Notes: generated from the letters alone by a model not told the origin. DNA of 62,206 nt from Xanthobacteraceae bacterium (GCA_031291475.1 JARLIY010000098.1:1-62206), one strand, 5' to 3'. Counted from the stretch's first letter, positions 51,371 through 59,818 are shown. Program-made: numbers and translations.

Positions 51371-51694
51371 ATGCTCTCAACCGACAGCGATATTCTCAAA
51401 GCCGCGGAGGACTGGCGCAAGCAGGGCCGGGCGGTGGCGCTGGCGACGGTGGTCGAGACCTGGGGCTCGGCGCCAAGGCCGGTCGGCTCAAATCTCGTCA
51501 TCGACCAGGAGGGAAATTTCCTCGGCTCGGTGTCGGGCGGCTGCGTCGAAGGCGCCGTGGTCACCGAAGCGCTCGACGTTATCGACTCGGGGCGGCCGAA
51601 GATGCTGGAATTCGGTGTCGCCGACGAGACCGCGTGGAAGGTCGGGCTTTCTTGCGGCGGCACCATCCGGGTGTTCGTCGAGAAGGTGGAGTAG
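51371..51694 (+). CDS. XdhC/CoxI N-terminal-domain protein
   Basis: This 107-residue stand-alone version of the XdhC N-terminal domain contains RAVALATVVETWGSAPRPVGSNL and SGGCVEGAVV with the conserved cysteine. XdhC proteins carry the Mo cofactor to hydroxylases and promote its sulfuration. The C-terminal Rossmann half is encoded separately 14 bases downstream, so the usual two-domain protein is split. Confidence 0.88.
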   Translation: MLSTDSDILKAAEDWRKQGRAVALATVVETWGSAPRPVGSNLVIDQEGNFLGSVSGGCVEGAVVTEALDVIDSGRPKMLEFGVADETAWKVGLSCGGTIRVFVEKVE

Positions 51695-51708
51695 GGCTCG
51701 GAACGGCG

Positions 51709-52422
51709 ATGCGGCTCGACCTCCTCACTGCCCTCAATGCCGAGCGCGCTGCGCGCCGCGCCGCCATTGTCGTGACCGACGTGGCAAGCGGCAAGCAACG
51801 CCTCGTCAAGGCCGCCGCTATTGCCAGGGATCCGCTCAAGCCCGCACTGGCGGAACGCTTGCGCAGCGGCAGGAGCGGGATGGAAGAGACCGCGGAGGGG
51901 CGCGTCTTCCTCACCGTCTACGTGCCGGCGCCGCAGCTCGTCATCACCGGCGCGGTGCATATCAGCCAGGCGCTGGCGCCGATCGCCAAGCTGCTCGGCT
52001 ATGACGTGACCATCGTCGACCCGCGCACCGCGTTCGCTTCTCCCGAGCGCTTTGCGGACGTGAAGGTGATCGCCGAATGGCCGGACCAGGCGCTGCCGCC
52101 GCTCGGCATCGACCGTTACACCGCCTTCGTCGCCCTCACCCACGACCCGAAGATCGACGACCCCGCGCTCGTGCACGCGCTCTCGCGCGACTGTTTCTAT
52201 ATTGGCGCGCTCGGATCGCGGAAGACGCATGCGCGCCGCGTGGAACGGCTCAAGCAACAAGGCTTGAGCGATGCCGACATTTCCCGCATTCACGCGCCGA
52301 TCGGGCTCGACATCGGCGCCATATCGCCGGCAGAGATCGCGGTCGCCATCATGGCGCAGATCACCGAACGGTTGCGCGAGGAGCCGCAGGCTGACCGCCC
52401 ACTGGTCAAGGCGGTGTCATGA
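51709..52422 (+). CDS. XdhC Rossmann-domain protein (CoxI-like)
   Basis: This 237-residue protein carries the XdhC C-terminal Rossmann domain: VITGAVHISQALAPIAKLLGYDVTIVDPR, YIGALGSRKTHARR and GLDIGAISPAEIAVAI. It completes the split XdhC pair and overlaps the next gene by 4 bases (ATGA). Confidence 0.9.
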   Translation: MRLDLLTALNAERAARRAAIVVTDVASGKQRLVKAAAIARDPLKPALAERLRSGRSGMEETAEGRVFLTVYVPAPQLVITGAVHISQALAPIAKLLGYDVTIVDPRTAFASPERFADVKVIAEWPDQALPPLGIDRYTAFVALTHDPKIDDPALVHALSRDCFYIGALGSRKTHARRVERLKQQGLSDADISRIHAPIGLDIGAISPAEIAVAIMAQITERLREEPQADRPLVKAVS

Positions 52423-54032
52423 AGTTCGGAGCGGTCGCGCCCAAGGAAGCCGTCGGCGCCACCGCGGTGCATACCATCCGCCAGGGCGAGCTGGTGCTGA
52501 AGAAAGGCACGCTCATCGGCCCGGTCGAGGCGGCGGCGCTGGAAGCCGCCGGCATCGGGCACGTCGTCGTCGCCCGGCTCGAACCGGGCGACGTGTCCGA
52601 AGACACGGCGGCAGCCGACATCGCCTCCGCAATCGCCGGGGAGGGCGTGCATGTCGATCGCGCTTTCACCGGCCGCGCCAATCTGTTCGCGCAGACGGCG
52701 GGCGTGCTGGTGGTGGAGAAGGAAGGGATCGACCGCCTCAACCGCATCGACGAAGCGATCACGGTGGCGACGTTGTCCGCGTACAAGCCGGTGGTCGCCG
52801 GCGAGATGATCGCCACGGTGAAGATCATTCCGTTCGCGGTGATCGCTACCGCGCGCGATCGAGCGCTGGCGGCGGCGCCACAGCCGCTCGTGCGCATCGC
52901 GCCCTATCGGGTGCGCAAGGTCGGTGTCGTGTCGACGCTCCTGCCCGGCCTTTCGCCCAAAGTCATCGACAAGACGCTGAAAATCACCGCCGAGCGGCTT
53001 TCTCCCGCCAATGCCGCGATCGTTGCCGAACGCCGCGTGCCGCATGAGCGTGCGGCGCTGGCGCGCGCGCTCGGCGAAGTGCTCAAACAGGGCGCTGAAC
53101 TCGCCATTGTCTTTGGCGCTTCGGCGATTGCCGATCGCCGCGACGTGATCCCGGCGGCGCTAGAGGCGATCGGCGGCCACATCGACCATTTCGGCATGCC
53201 GGTCGATCCCGGCAATTTGCTCTTGATCGGCACCGCCGCCGGGCATCCGGTGCTCGGCGCGCCTGGTTGCGCCCGCAGCCCCAAGGAGAACGGCTTCGAT
53301 TGGGTGCTGATGCGGCTCCTGGCCGGGTTGCCGGTGCCGCGGGAGGACATCACCGGCATGGGCGTCGGCGGCCTGCTCATGGAAATCGTGACGCGGCCGC
53401 AACCGCGCGAAGAGCCGGTGCAGCCCGTCCAAAATATCGCCGCGCTGGTGCTTGCCGCCGGGCGCTCGAGCCGCATGGGCGGCTCCAACAAGCTTTTGGC
53501 CGAGATCGGCGGCCGGCCGCTCGTTCGCATCGTCGTCGAGCAGGCGCTCGCCTCGCGGGCGAAGCCGGTGATCGTGGTCACCGGCCATCAGCGCGAGCGT
53601 GTGGAGGGCGCGCTCTCCGGCCTGCCGGTGCAGTTCGTGCACAACCAGGACTTCGCCGAGGGTCTCGGCAGCTCGCTTCGCGCCGGCATCGCCGCGCTGC
53701 CAGCGCGCGCGGACGGCGCCATCGTCTGCCTCGGCGACATGCCGCAAGTCGATGCCGCCATGATCGACCGGTTGGTCGGCGCGATCGATCCCGACAAAGG
53801 AGCGCTGATCGCAGTGCCGAGCATCGACGGCAAGCGCGGCAATCCGGTGGTGTGGTCGCGCCGGTTTTTCCCCGAGCTGATGGCGGTCGAAGGCGACATC
53901 GGCGCCCGCCACCTAATCGGCCGCTACAGCGAGGCCGTCGTCGAGGTGCCGCTGGCCGGCACCGCGGCGCTGACCGATATCGACACGCCCGAAGCGCTCG
54001 AGGCGGTCCGGGCGGAGCTGGAAGGGACTTAA
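52419..54032 (+). CDS. Molybdopterin-binding / MobA-like nucleotidyltransferase fusion
   Basis: This 537-residue protein has two domains. The N-terminal part (about 1-335) is a molybdopterin-binding MoeA/MogA-like domain with AIVFGASAIADRRDVIPAAL and DPGNLLLIG. The C-terminal part (about 343-537) is a MobA/MocA-type nucleotidyltransferase with ALVLAAGRSSRMGGSNKLLAEIGG. It probably makes the CMP form of the molybdenum cofactor needed by the hydroxylase of this cluster. It is translationally coupled to the XdhC gene. Confidence 0.9.
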   Translation: MKFGAVAPKEAVGATAVHTIRQGELVLKKGTLIGPVEAAALEAAGIGHVVVARLEPGDVSEDTAAADIASAIAGEGVHVDRAFTGRANLFAQTAGVLVVEKEGIDRLNRIDEAITVATLSAYKPVVAGEMIATVKIIPFAVIATARDRALAAAPQPLVRIAPYRVRKVGVVSTLLPGLSPKVIDKTLKITAERLSPANAAIVAERRVPHERAALARALGEVLKQGAELAIVFGASAIADRRDVIPAALEAIGGHIDHFGMPVDPGNLLLIGTAAGHPVLGAPGCARSPKENGFDWVLMRLLAGLPVPREDITGMGVGGLLMEIVTRPQPREEPVQPVQNIAALVLAAGRSSRMGGSNKLLAEIGGRPLVRIVVEQALASRAKPVIVVTGHQRERVEGALSGLPVQFVHNQDFAEGLGSSLRAGIAALPARADGAIVCLGDMPQVDAAMIDRLVGAIDPDKGALIAVPSIDGKRGNPVVWSRRFFPELMAVEGDIGARHLIGRYSEAVVEVPLAGTAALTDIDTPEALEAVRAELEGT

Positions 54033-54131
54033 GTCCTTCATCCTGCCCGACTTCACGGAGCAGCTGACGATTCACCAAGTCGCAACCCTTCCCGGCTAGC
54101 GTTTCCCGGTTGTCCCTGGGGAGGGGCCTCG

Positions 54132-54512
54132 ATGATCCGGTTTACGCGTAATGCCGCGCTCGCCGCCGCGACGGGTTGGATCCTGATCGCTGTGATCGGC
54201 ACCGCCCATGCGGCGGGCGCATTCGCCGTCGGCGCCTGCGGCGCCTACGGGTATGGTTACGACTTTCACAAGATCGCGGACGCGCGCGCAGCGGCGATGA
54301 AGCAATGCGCAGGCGCGAGCTGCAAGGTGGTCGGCTCGATCAAGCGCGGCTGTGCGGCCTTCGCCATCGACGCGAAGCAGCCTTGCGGCTCTTTCGGCTG
54401 GGCCGTCAATTCGCATCTCGGCAAGGCGGAGAACGCCTCGTTGCGCCGCTGCTTTGAATTCGGCGGCCACGATTGCGTGGTGCGCGCCTGGGCCTGCGAC
54501 GAAAAAGGCTAA
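54132..54512 (+). CDS. DUF4189 secreted protein
   Basis: This 126-residue protein has a signal peptide (cleavage near AHAAG) and the DUF4189 pattern of GAFAVGACGAYGYGYDF, ARAAAMKQCAGASCKVV and a final CVVRAWACDEKG with paired cysteines. It is exported. The function is unknown. It is convergent with the bcsS remnant. Confidence 0.85.
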   Translation: MIRFTRNAALAAATGWILIAVIGTAHAAGAFAVGACGAYGYGYDFHKIADARAAAMKQCAGASCKVVGSIKRGCAAFAIDAKQPCGSFGWAVNSHLGKAENASLRRCFEFGGHDCVVRAWACDEKG

Positions 54513-54539
54513 CAGCCGCTCGCGGCTGTCTCGATGGCC

Positions 54540-55073
54540 TCAATACCGCGTGTTGAAGCCGAGCCGAACATAGGGACCGGCGCGGCGGAAGCATTCAACC
54601 GCCCAGCCGCTGGAGGCCGACCATTCGAGCGCGTCGACGCGCAGGCCGGTGACGTGAGCACCAATCCGTAGCTGCTGATAATCGACGCACCAGAGCGCCT
54701 GCGCTTCAGGGCCGATGAAGAAGGGTTCGGCCGACCGCCAGCCATTTGCGGCGCGCGCCGATCCAACGAGGCCGATCGAGGCGATCGAGCCGTAGAAGGC
54801 GTTCATGGTCGCCGGATCGGGCCGGTACCAAATGTCGGCTGCGATTTGGCCGCCGGCATAAGACCCGCGCAAGACGCTGCCCGGATCGTAGGGCATGAGC
54901 CGGTAATCTTGGACAATCGGACCGGCATAGAGGCCGACCGTGAGTCCGTCGCGCGTCATTCGCCAGCCGGGTAGCGCGGAAGCCGACGCCAGGGTGCCGG
55001 CCACATCCATGCGCAGCCCGCTTGACGGATAAACGTACTGGCCGCCGGCAAGCAGGATCTTGAGCGTGAAGCC
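54540..55073 (-). pseudogene. bcsS: bcsS, C-terminal part (cut by the IS1595 element)
   Basis: This is the C-terminal part of a cellulose-biosynthesis protein BcsS-like beta-barrel. It shows FTLKILLAGGQYVYPSSG, YAGPIVQDYRLMPYDPGSVLRGSYAGG, FFIGPEAQALW and a final AGPYVRLGFNTRY. Its 5' end is cut at the target duplication 55066-55073. Removing the 4458-bp element joins it in frame to the fragment at 59532 (GGFT then LKILLAGG). About 17 codons of element sequence read through in the same frame before an ATG at 55118, so a shortened product is possible but would lack a signal peptide. Confidence 0.85.
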
Positions 55074-55098
55074 CGGTCCTACGTAGCAAATGCAGGGA
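55066..55098. repeat. Left target duplication and left terminal inverted repeat
   Basis: GTGAAGCC (55066-55073) is the bcsS target sequence. The element begins at 55074 with CGGTCCTACGTAGCAAATGC. Confidence 0.9.
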
Positions 55099-55144
55099 AC
55101 CGTGATATGCCGCTCCATAAACCACTGAAATCACAGCATTTTCT

Positions 55145-56990
55145 ATGGTTAACGATTTGGAATCGCGATTCGGGGACTCTGGAGAGTCGGACTTGATTCC
55201 TGGGGATTGCGCTATGACGATTGGAGGATGGCAAAACCAGCTCTATTACGGCGACAACCTAGAGGTCTTGCGAAGCAAAAAAATTCCGTCTGAAAGTGTA
55301 GCGCTTTGCTACATCGACCCGCCGTTTAATTCCAAGCGCAACTACAACCAAATCTACAATAACTTCGGCATGGAGGATCGCGCCCAAGCCCAAGCCTTCG
55401 TTGACACATGGAAATGGGATGATTGGGCGATTGTCGGTTTTCAGGAAATTCTAGAGAACTCTGAGGGCAGATTTCAGCCGCGCCTAGTCGAGCTAGTGAA
55501 GGGTTTAGAGCGCGTCCTCGGTCAAGGTAGCCTGCTCGCCTACTTGGTTCATATGTCGCTGCGCGTGACAGAGATTCATCGCATACTAAAACCGAACGGT
55601 AGTTTTTATCTGCACTGCGACCCGACCTCTAGCCATTATCTAAAACTTGTTCTTGACGCTATTTTTTGCTCACAAGGCGGGAATTTCAACAATGAGATTA
55701 TTTGGCGTAGGAGCGGTTCGCACAATTCCGCGAAACGATATGGGCCGATCCACGACACGATTTTTTTCTATGTTAAAACAACCAAGGACTACACGTGGAA
55801 CAAAATCTATCGACCGTATCTGCTTGGTTACGTGAACGGCTATTTTAACAAGCACGATGAAAAGGGTGCTTACAGGTCCCAAACTCTTACCGGGTCGGGT
55901 ACTCGAAACGGCGTGAGCGGTCAGCCGTGGCGTGGCTACAATGTAACCGCCAAGGGTCGCCATTGGGCGTTTCCCGGAACACTGGCCGAAGAACTTGGCA
56001 TCGAAGATATGGAGCAGCACGAAAAACTTGATTTCATCGCTAGACGAAGGATTTTTGACGACGGACGTTGATGGGCTTCCTGAGTATCGGCAATACCTGC
56101 ATAGCAGCAAGGGATCGCTGTCGCAGGATATTTGGTCTTATCAGCCATACACGAACGGCTGCCTGTACAACACGAACGAGCCAATTGATCGTGATGTGAA
56201 ATGGCTGGAGAAGCGGCGGACCGGACCGAAGGGCGAGAAGATCGGTTACCCGACGCAAAAGCCTATGGGGTTGCTCGCGCGCATCATCCGGGCGTCCAGC
56301 AATGAAGGCGACACTATCCTCGATGCCTATTGCGGATGCGGCACAACCGTCGCGGTCGCTCAAGCCATGAAGCGCAAATGGATTGGCATTGATATTACCT
56401 ACCAATCTATCTCTCTGGTGATGAAGCGACTCGAAGAACATTTCGGCGAACAAGAACTTGGGAAAATCAAAACAGACGGCATCCCGCGCGACATGGAATC
56501 CGCAATTGCGCTGGCAAAACGCGACGATGACCGGCTGCGAAAGGAATTTGAAAAATGGGCCGTTCTTACATACACGCGCAACCGCGCGGTCATAAACGAG
56601 AAAAAGGGCGCTGATGCTGGTGTGGACGGTCGCGCTTATTTCAAGATCGGCAAAAAGGACAACGCCAAAATCATATTTCAAGTTAAGTCTGGCGGCGTTG
56701 ACCGGAAGGATGTCGCGACTCTCCACGGCGACATGATGCGCGAGAAAGCGGCGATGGCAGTTCTCATAACCTTGGAGAAGCCATCGAAGCCGATGCTTGA
56801 TGAAGCCAGAGCGGCAGGTAAGTTTAAGCACGAAGATATGGCGCGGGATTACGATACGATCAGCATTGTGCCCGTTATCGACATTGTTGAGCATGGCAAG
56901 ACCCTCGACATCCCGATGAGCCTTGAAGTCGTGAGGGCTGCGCAGAGGGCGAACGAAGATAAGCAAATGGACTGGCTGCTTGAGGAGTAA
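55145..56990 (+). pseudogene. DNA methyltransferase-nuclease fusion, frameshifted
   Basis: The first frame (55145-56071) begins MVNDLESRFGDSGESD and has the catalytic DPPF at residues 58-61 (CYIDPPFNSKRNYNQIY). The second frame (up to 56990) carries the SAM motif ILDAYCGCGTTVAVAQA and then a nuclease-like domain with DAGVDGRAYF and IIFQVKSGG (PD-(D/E)XK/Mrr style). The order DPPF-then-FxGxG-type indicates a beta-class adenine or cytosine-N4 methyltransferase. The frames switch at about 56045-56071, near a T5 run, by one extra base. Whole, it would be about 615 residues, a single-chain restriction-modification-like enzyme. It starts 71 bases inside the element. Confidence 0.85.
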
Positions 56991-56995
56991 GGTGG

Positions 56996-57439
56996 TCATG
57001 TCAGCCGCCAAGTATTCTCGCCTCGCTTTGTCTTTTGCGTCCCCACTATTAGCCGCGCGCTTTGCATGTGCCGCAGTCCCTTCCCCACACGATCAACAAT
57101 GTCCAGCATTAAGCGCCTGTCACTGGAATCCTTTTGCTGGACTTTTACAAGGCGATCCGCCAATTGCCGTGTCGTTGCTGGACCATGCTCGCGCAACTGT
57201 GTGAGCAACCATTGGCGGAGTTGACCGCGATAGAAAACTACAAATCGCGGCGGTAGCTGAAGCGTCATTTCCAGCGCCGCGTTGTGCCCTAGCCGCTCCA
57301 ACACGCGGTCGATTGCCTCAACGTCATTCGCCATAACGCCGAGCCGTTCGCGCGCCACTGCCATTTCTTCCATAATCTCGCGGCGCTTTTGGAGCAATCC
57401 GCTGATCGTATGTTCATAAGTCTCAGTGCTGGTTTTCAT
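56996..57439 (-). CDS. Coiled-coil plus winged-helix-like passenger protein (147 aa)
   Basis: The N-terminal half is a coiled coil (KTSTETYEHTISGLLQKRRE then IMEEMAVARERLGVMANDVEAIDRVLERL). The C-terminal half looks like a winged helix (YRGQLRQWLLTQLREHGPATTRQLADRLVK). Its ATG overlaps the transposase stop in ATGA, so it is translated together with the transposase. It faces the methyltransferase gene, with 5 bases between their stops. DNA binding is likely, and the exact role is unknown. Confidence 0.75.
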   Translation of the reverse strand: MKTSTETYEHTISGLLQKRREIMEEMAVARERLGVMANDVEAIDRVLERLGHNAALEMTLQLPPRFVVFYRGQLRQWLLTQLREHGPATTRQLADRLVKVQQKDSSDRRLMLDIVDRVGKGLRHMQSARLIVGTQKTKRGENTWRLT

Positions 57440-58401
57440 CGCTTTGCACTCCGCTGCCAGTATCCGCACCAATTGGCGCTTTTGGGGTGATTTAGGGAAA
57501 GGCCAAGCCCGCGCTGCACCATCGCGCCATTGTCTAGCTTGCGATGATCTTCAAGCCACGCTGCATGAGCGGCATATTGATGGAGGTATTGCGGGCTTAC
57601 GTAATGGTGTTGGCCTTCGATCATTCTGCGAAGGCGCGAGAAAAAACTTTCGACTTGGTTTGTTGAAACACCGTCTAAGCTATAGGCGATGCTGTGATTG
57701 ATCCTTTGCGTTGAGAAATGGGCTGGCAAAACATCCCAGTGCGCCGCTTCATCGGCGATAATCGTGCTGCCTCGCAACACTACACGGCGCACGATTTCAA
57801 CAGTCTCTGGTTCATGCTTTCCAACAAATGTGCGCGTCCGGCCCTTGCGAGCGCGGAGCGCGATCACAACGCGACGAGCGCCGGTCTGCGCTGGTGCCAG
57901 GCGGCGATCAATGCGGTTTTCTTTCAGATTTGCGGGCCGAATTTTGCCGCCCGTGTACATGCCGTCGATTTCAACTTCGCCCGATAGTTTGGCGTCGGCG
58001 ATTTCAGCCGCGAGTGCCTGCCTGATCTTATGTGCCAAAATCCACGCGCTCTTATGCTGGCATTTCAAATCGCGCGCTAACTGCAATGCGCTGACGCCCT
58101 TCGCCGCGTTCAAAACGATGCACAGCGCCGCGAGCAAATCAGTGAAGCTCTTTTTGCGGCTGTGGAAGATTGTGCCGCTTGTGACGGAAAACTGACGACC
58201 GCAACCCGAACACTCGAAACGACGGCGCGCTTTGATCGCATACGGATCGAGGCTTCCGCAGAACGGGCACGATGCTTCACCGTTCGTTTGCGGCCAGCGG
58301 AGCTTGCAAAACGTCACATAGTTCGCTTCCTCGCCCGCCACGAAAATCGACCGAAGGGAGAGAGTACGAGCCGCTGCGGAAAGTGAGAAAGTTTGGGCCA
58401 T
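57436..58401 (-). CDS. IS1595-family (ISXO2-like) transposase
   Basis: This 321-residue transposase has an N-terminal zinc ribbon (Cys45, Cys48, Cys64, Cys67 in CPFCGS and CSGCGRQF), a helix-turn-helix (KGVSALQLARDLKCQHKSAW) and a catalytic core with Asp146 (GEVEIDGMYTGG), Asp217 (IIADE) and Asn248 (GVSTNQVESFFSRLRR), the DDN(K/H) type of this family. ATG 58401 is chosen over an upstream start that would add AT-rich leader codons. It appears intact. Confidence 0.93.
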   Translation of the reverse strand: MAQTFSLSAAARTLSLRSIFVAGEEANYVTFCKLRWPQTNGEASCPFCGSLDPYAIKARRRFECSGCGRQFSVTSGTIFHSRKKSFTDLLAALCIVLNAAKGVSALQLARDLKCQHKSAWILAHKIRQALAAEIADAKLSGEVEIDGMYTGGKIRPANLKENRIDRRLAPAQTGARRVVIALRARKGRTRTFVGKHEPETVEIVRRVVLRGSTIIADEAAHWDVLPAHFSTQRINHSIAYSLDGVSTNQVESFFSRLRRMIEGQHHYVSPQYLHQYAAHAAWLEDHRKLDNGAMVQRGLGLSLNHPKSANWCGYWQRSAKR

Positions 58402-58412
58402 GTAACTATCTG

Positions 58413-58480
58413 CGATGCTTCCGCATCGTATATAGTACATATCCGTACTGTTGGCAATAGCAAAAGTAACGTATATAATG
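58413..58480. promoter_or_regulatory. Overlapping divergent promoters with operator-like repeats
   Basis: For DUF6471 (plus strand): TTGGCA (58451-58456), 17 bases, TATAAT (58474-58479). For the transposase (minus strand): TTGCCA (58457-58452), 17 bases, TATATA (58434-58429). The two -35 boxes share the same bases. An inverted repeat AGTAC-N6-GTACT (58434-58449) lies within the transposase promoter, and CGATGC-TTCC-GCATCG (58413-58428) lies at its start site. A repressor bound here would block transposase expression. DUF6471 is the obvious candidate. Confidence 0.8.
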
Positions 58481-58503
58481 ACAATCATATCGAGGATTGC
58501 CGT

Positions 58504-58737
58504 ATGGCAGGGACGACCGATTGGGAAGAGCGGGCGAAGGGCCTATTGAAGGCCGAGCTAAAGCGCCGGGGCGTGACCTATAACCAGCTAGTCGAGAAGC
58601 TGGCCGATATTGGGGTCACCGAGGCGGAGCCAAACATTCGGAATAAGCTGGCGCGGGGCAAGTTCACGGCGGTTTTCTTACTGCAATGTCTGGAGGCCAT
58701 CGGTGCCAAGGAATTGAGACTGGATTATGGGAAGTAA
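58504..58737 (+). CDS. DUF6471 protein (helix-turn-helix-like)
   Basis: This 77-residue protein (MAGTTDWEERAKGLLKAELK, VTYNQLVEKLADIGV, IRNKLARGKF) has the pattern of a compact helix-turn-helix domain and matches DUF6471. It is divergent from the transposase gene and transcribed from a near-consensus promoter. In that position it could regulate transposition, but this is inference. Confidence 0.85.
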   Translation: MAGTTDWEERAKGLLKAELKRRGVTYNQLVEKLADIGVTEAEPNIRNKLARGKFTAVFLLQCLEAIGAKELRLDYGK

Positions 58738-58895
58738 GGGTACGGTATTAAGGGTAAGATGGCCTAAGTAGCTATAAAACATTGACAATTTTGGCCATGC
58801 AGATACTACAAACCGACCGCGCCAATCGTTTGGAATCGACGGCGCGGCCGATAACTCGATGGACTATTCCTTCCCTTCTGGAAGGGGAAGGAAGG

Positions 58896-58971
58896 TGGAG
58901 GCAAGGGGACTCGAACCCCAACGTGCGACGGGCCAAACCGTGCTCCGGTTACCCAACCGGCAATTGCCCCC
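58896..58971 (-). tRNA. tRNA-like sequence inside the transposon (degenerate or unusual)
   Basis: On the minus strand GGGGGCA pairs with TGCCTCC as an acceptor stem (one G-T), followed by discriminator A. GGGG-TTCGAGT-CCCC forms a T arm with the standard loop. The middle is odd. The D region is a CCGG-TTGGGTAA-CCGG hairpin, and the anticodon arm is either ACGG/CCGT with a 6-base loop or a weaker 4-of-5-pair stem giving anticodon GGC. CCA is not encoded (CCT). It may be a decayed tRNA, a tRNA mimic or an attachment-site relic. I would not assign an amino acid. Confidence 0.5.
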
Positions 58972-59008
58972 ATAAGTGTTTGGAAAAGCGCCATTTTCGG
59001 CGCTTTTC

Positions 59009-59404
59009 CTATTTCGGCAACTTGAAAACTCCATCCTTGGTTTTGACCAGACGGCCCTGTTTGGCAAACTGATAGATCGACGGCAGGATTTGCTGCCCTT
59101 TCACACCGGGCCAATATCGCTTGCTGATCGCGGCCACGATTTCGGCCCCGGTATATCCGGAGAAGCCAGGTGTCTCCGTAGCGAAAGCGTCGCGAAGCAC
59201 GGACTGGGTCATATCGAACAGCGACGGGATACCCTCGGGTCGCGGCGGCCCGAGCTTCGGCCCTTGCGCCACGCCATCCGTCCCGGCAAAGCGTTTGAAC
59301 ACCTTGACGGCGGTTTCCAGTTCCTCGGCTTCGGTGCGCAGCTTTTCCATCTGCGCCGCGATTTCGCGCTGCCGTGCCAGGATTTTTTGCAGGTCCATTT
59401 CCAT
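59009..59404 (-). CDS. Coiled-coil plus winged-helix-like passenger protein (131 aa)
   Basis: The start MEMDLQKILARQREIAAQME and following residues form a coiled coil (to about residue 40). A Pro/Gly linker (GPKLGPPRPEG) leads to a winged-helix-like domain (GYTGAEIVAAISKRYWPGVK then ILPSIYQFAKQGRLVKTKDG). The layout resembles the 147-residue gene product at 56996. It sits near the right end of the transposon. The function is unknown, and DNA binding is likely. Confidence 0.7.
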   Translation of the reverse strand: MEMDLQKILARQREIAAQMEKLRTEAEELETAVKVFKRFAGTDGVAQGPKLGPPRPEGIPSLFDMTQSVLRDAFATETPGFSGYTGAEIVAAISKRYWPGVKGQQILPSIYQFAKQGRLVKTKDGVFKLPK

Positions 59405-59506
59405 AGCAATCGGAACTACACCCCCTATAGGTCCGACGCAAGAGGCCATCAATGATAACCGACGGGTTTGTTCACAGTGAGGTGGTAAAGGTCGTTATGG
59501 CCCCAT

Positions 59507-59539
59507 CTCCTGCATCTGCTACATAGTGCCGGTGAAGCC
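59507..59539. repeat. Right terminal inverted repeat and right target duplication
   Basis: The element ends at 59531 (GCATCTGCTACATAGTGCCG), the inverse of its left end with four mismatches in the first 22 bases. GTGAAGCC follows at 59532-59539. Confidence 0.9.
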
Positions 59540-59818
59540 GCCTTGATCGAGGCCCGCCGGTGTCCACAACAAGCCGCCGTTGCCGAACGCGCCGTCGCGC
59601 CGCAGATCGGTGCCGGCGAACAAAAGAAAAGAAGGATTGTCCGGTCCGACTGTGCCAGCGCGGGCCGCGAATGTGCAAAGCGTAGCTATTGTGGGTTGCA
59701 GGATAGGCCAAAGGTTGGCTGGGCTGCTTTGCGAAATCGGGGATAGGTGGAAGCGGCACCGCGCGATATATGTCGCGTCAGACGATCCGGGTTCGCGCCA
59801 TGACTGCTGAATTTGCAA
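59532..59818 (-). pseudogene. bcsS: bcsS, N-terminal part (cut by the IS1595 element)
   Basis: The recognisable stretch FLLFAGTDLRRDGAFGNGG then LLWTPAGLDQGGFT is the BcsS N-terminal strand pair. It ends at the target duplication 59532-59539. Joined to 55073 it continues GGFTLKILLAGG in frame. The true start is unclear. The frame stays open to 59818 but shows no good signal peptide, and the region overlaps the start of the divergent MFS gene. The first codons may have decayed. Confidence 0.75.

Larger units (their letters stand above)
55074..59531. mobile_element. IS1595-family transposon with passenger genes (4458 bp)
   Basis: The element is bounded by imperfect terminal inverted repeats that agree at 19 of the first 23 positions (left CGGTCCTACGTAGCAAATGC, right CGGCACTATGTAGCAGATGC on the minus strand). 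It is flanked by a perfect 8-bp direct repeat GTGAAGCC (55066-55073 and 59532-59539). IS1595 elements make 8-bp duplications and are known to carry passenger genes. Inside are a broken methyltransferase/nuclease fusion, two small coiled-coil/winged-helix-like genes, the transposase, a DUF6471 gene and a tRNA-like sequence. The composition is less GC-rich than the surroundings. The insertion disrupts bcsS. Confidence 0.92.

Noticed and set aside
57436..58488. A longer transposase start at 58488
   Set aside because: It would translate the divergent promoter region. ATG 58401 matches the usual family N-terminus.
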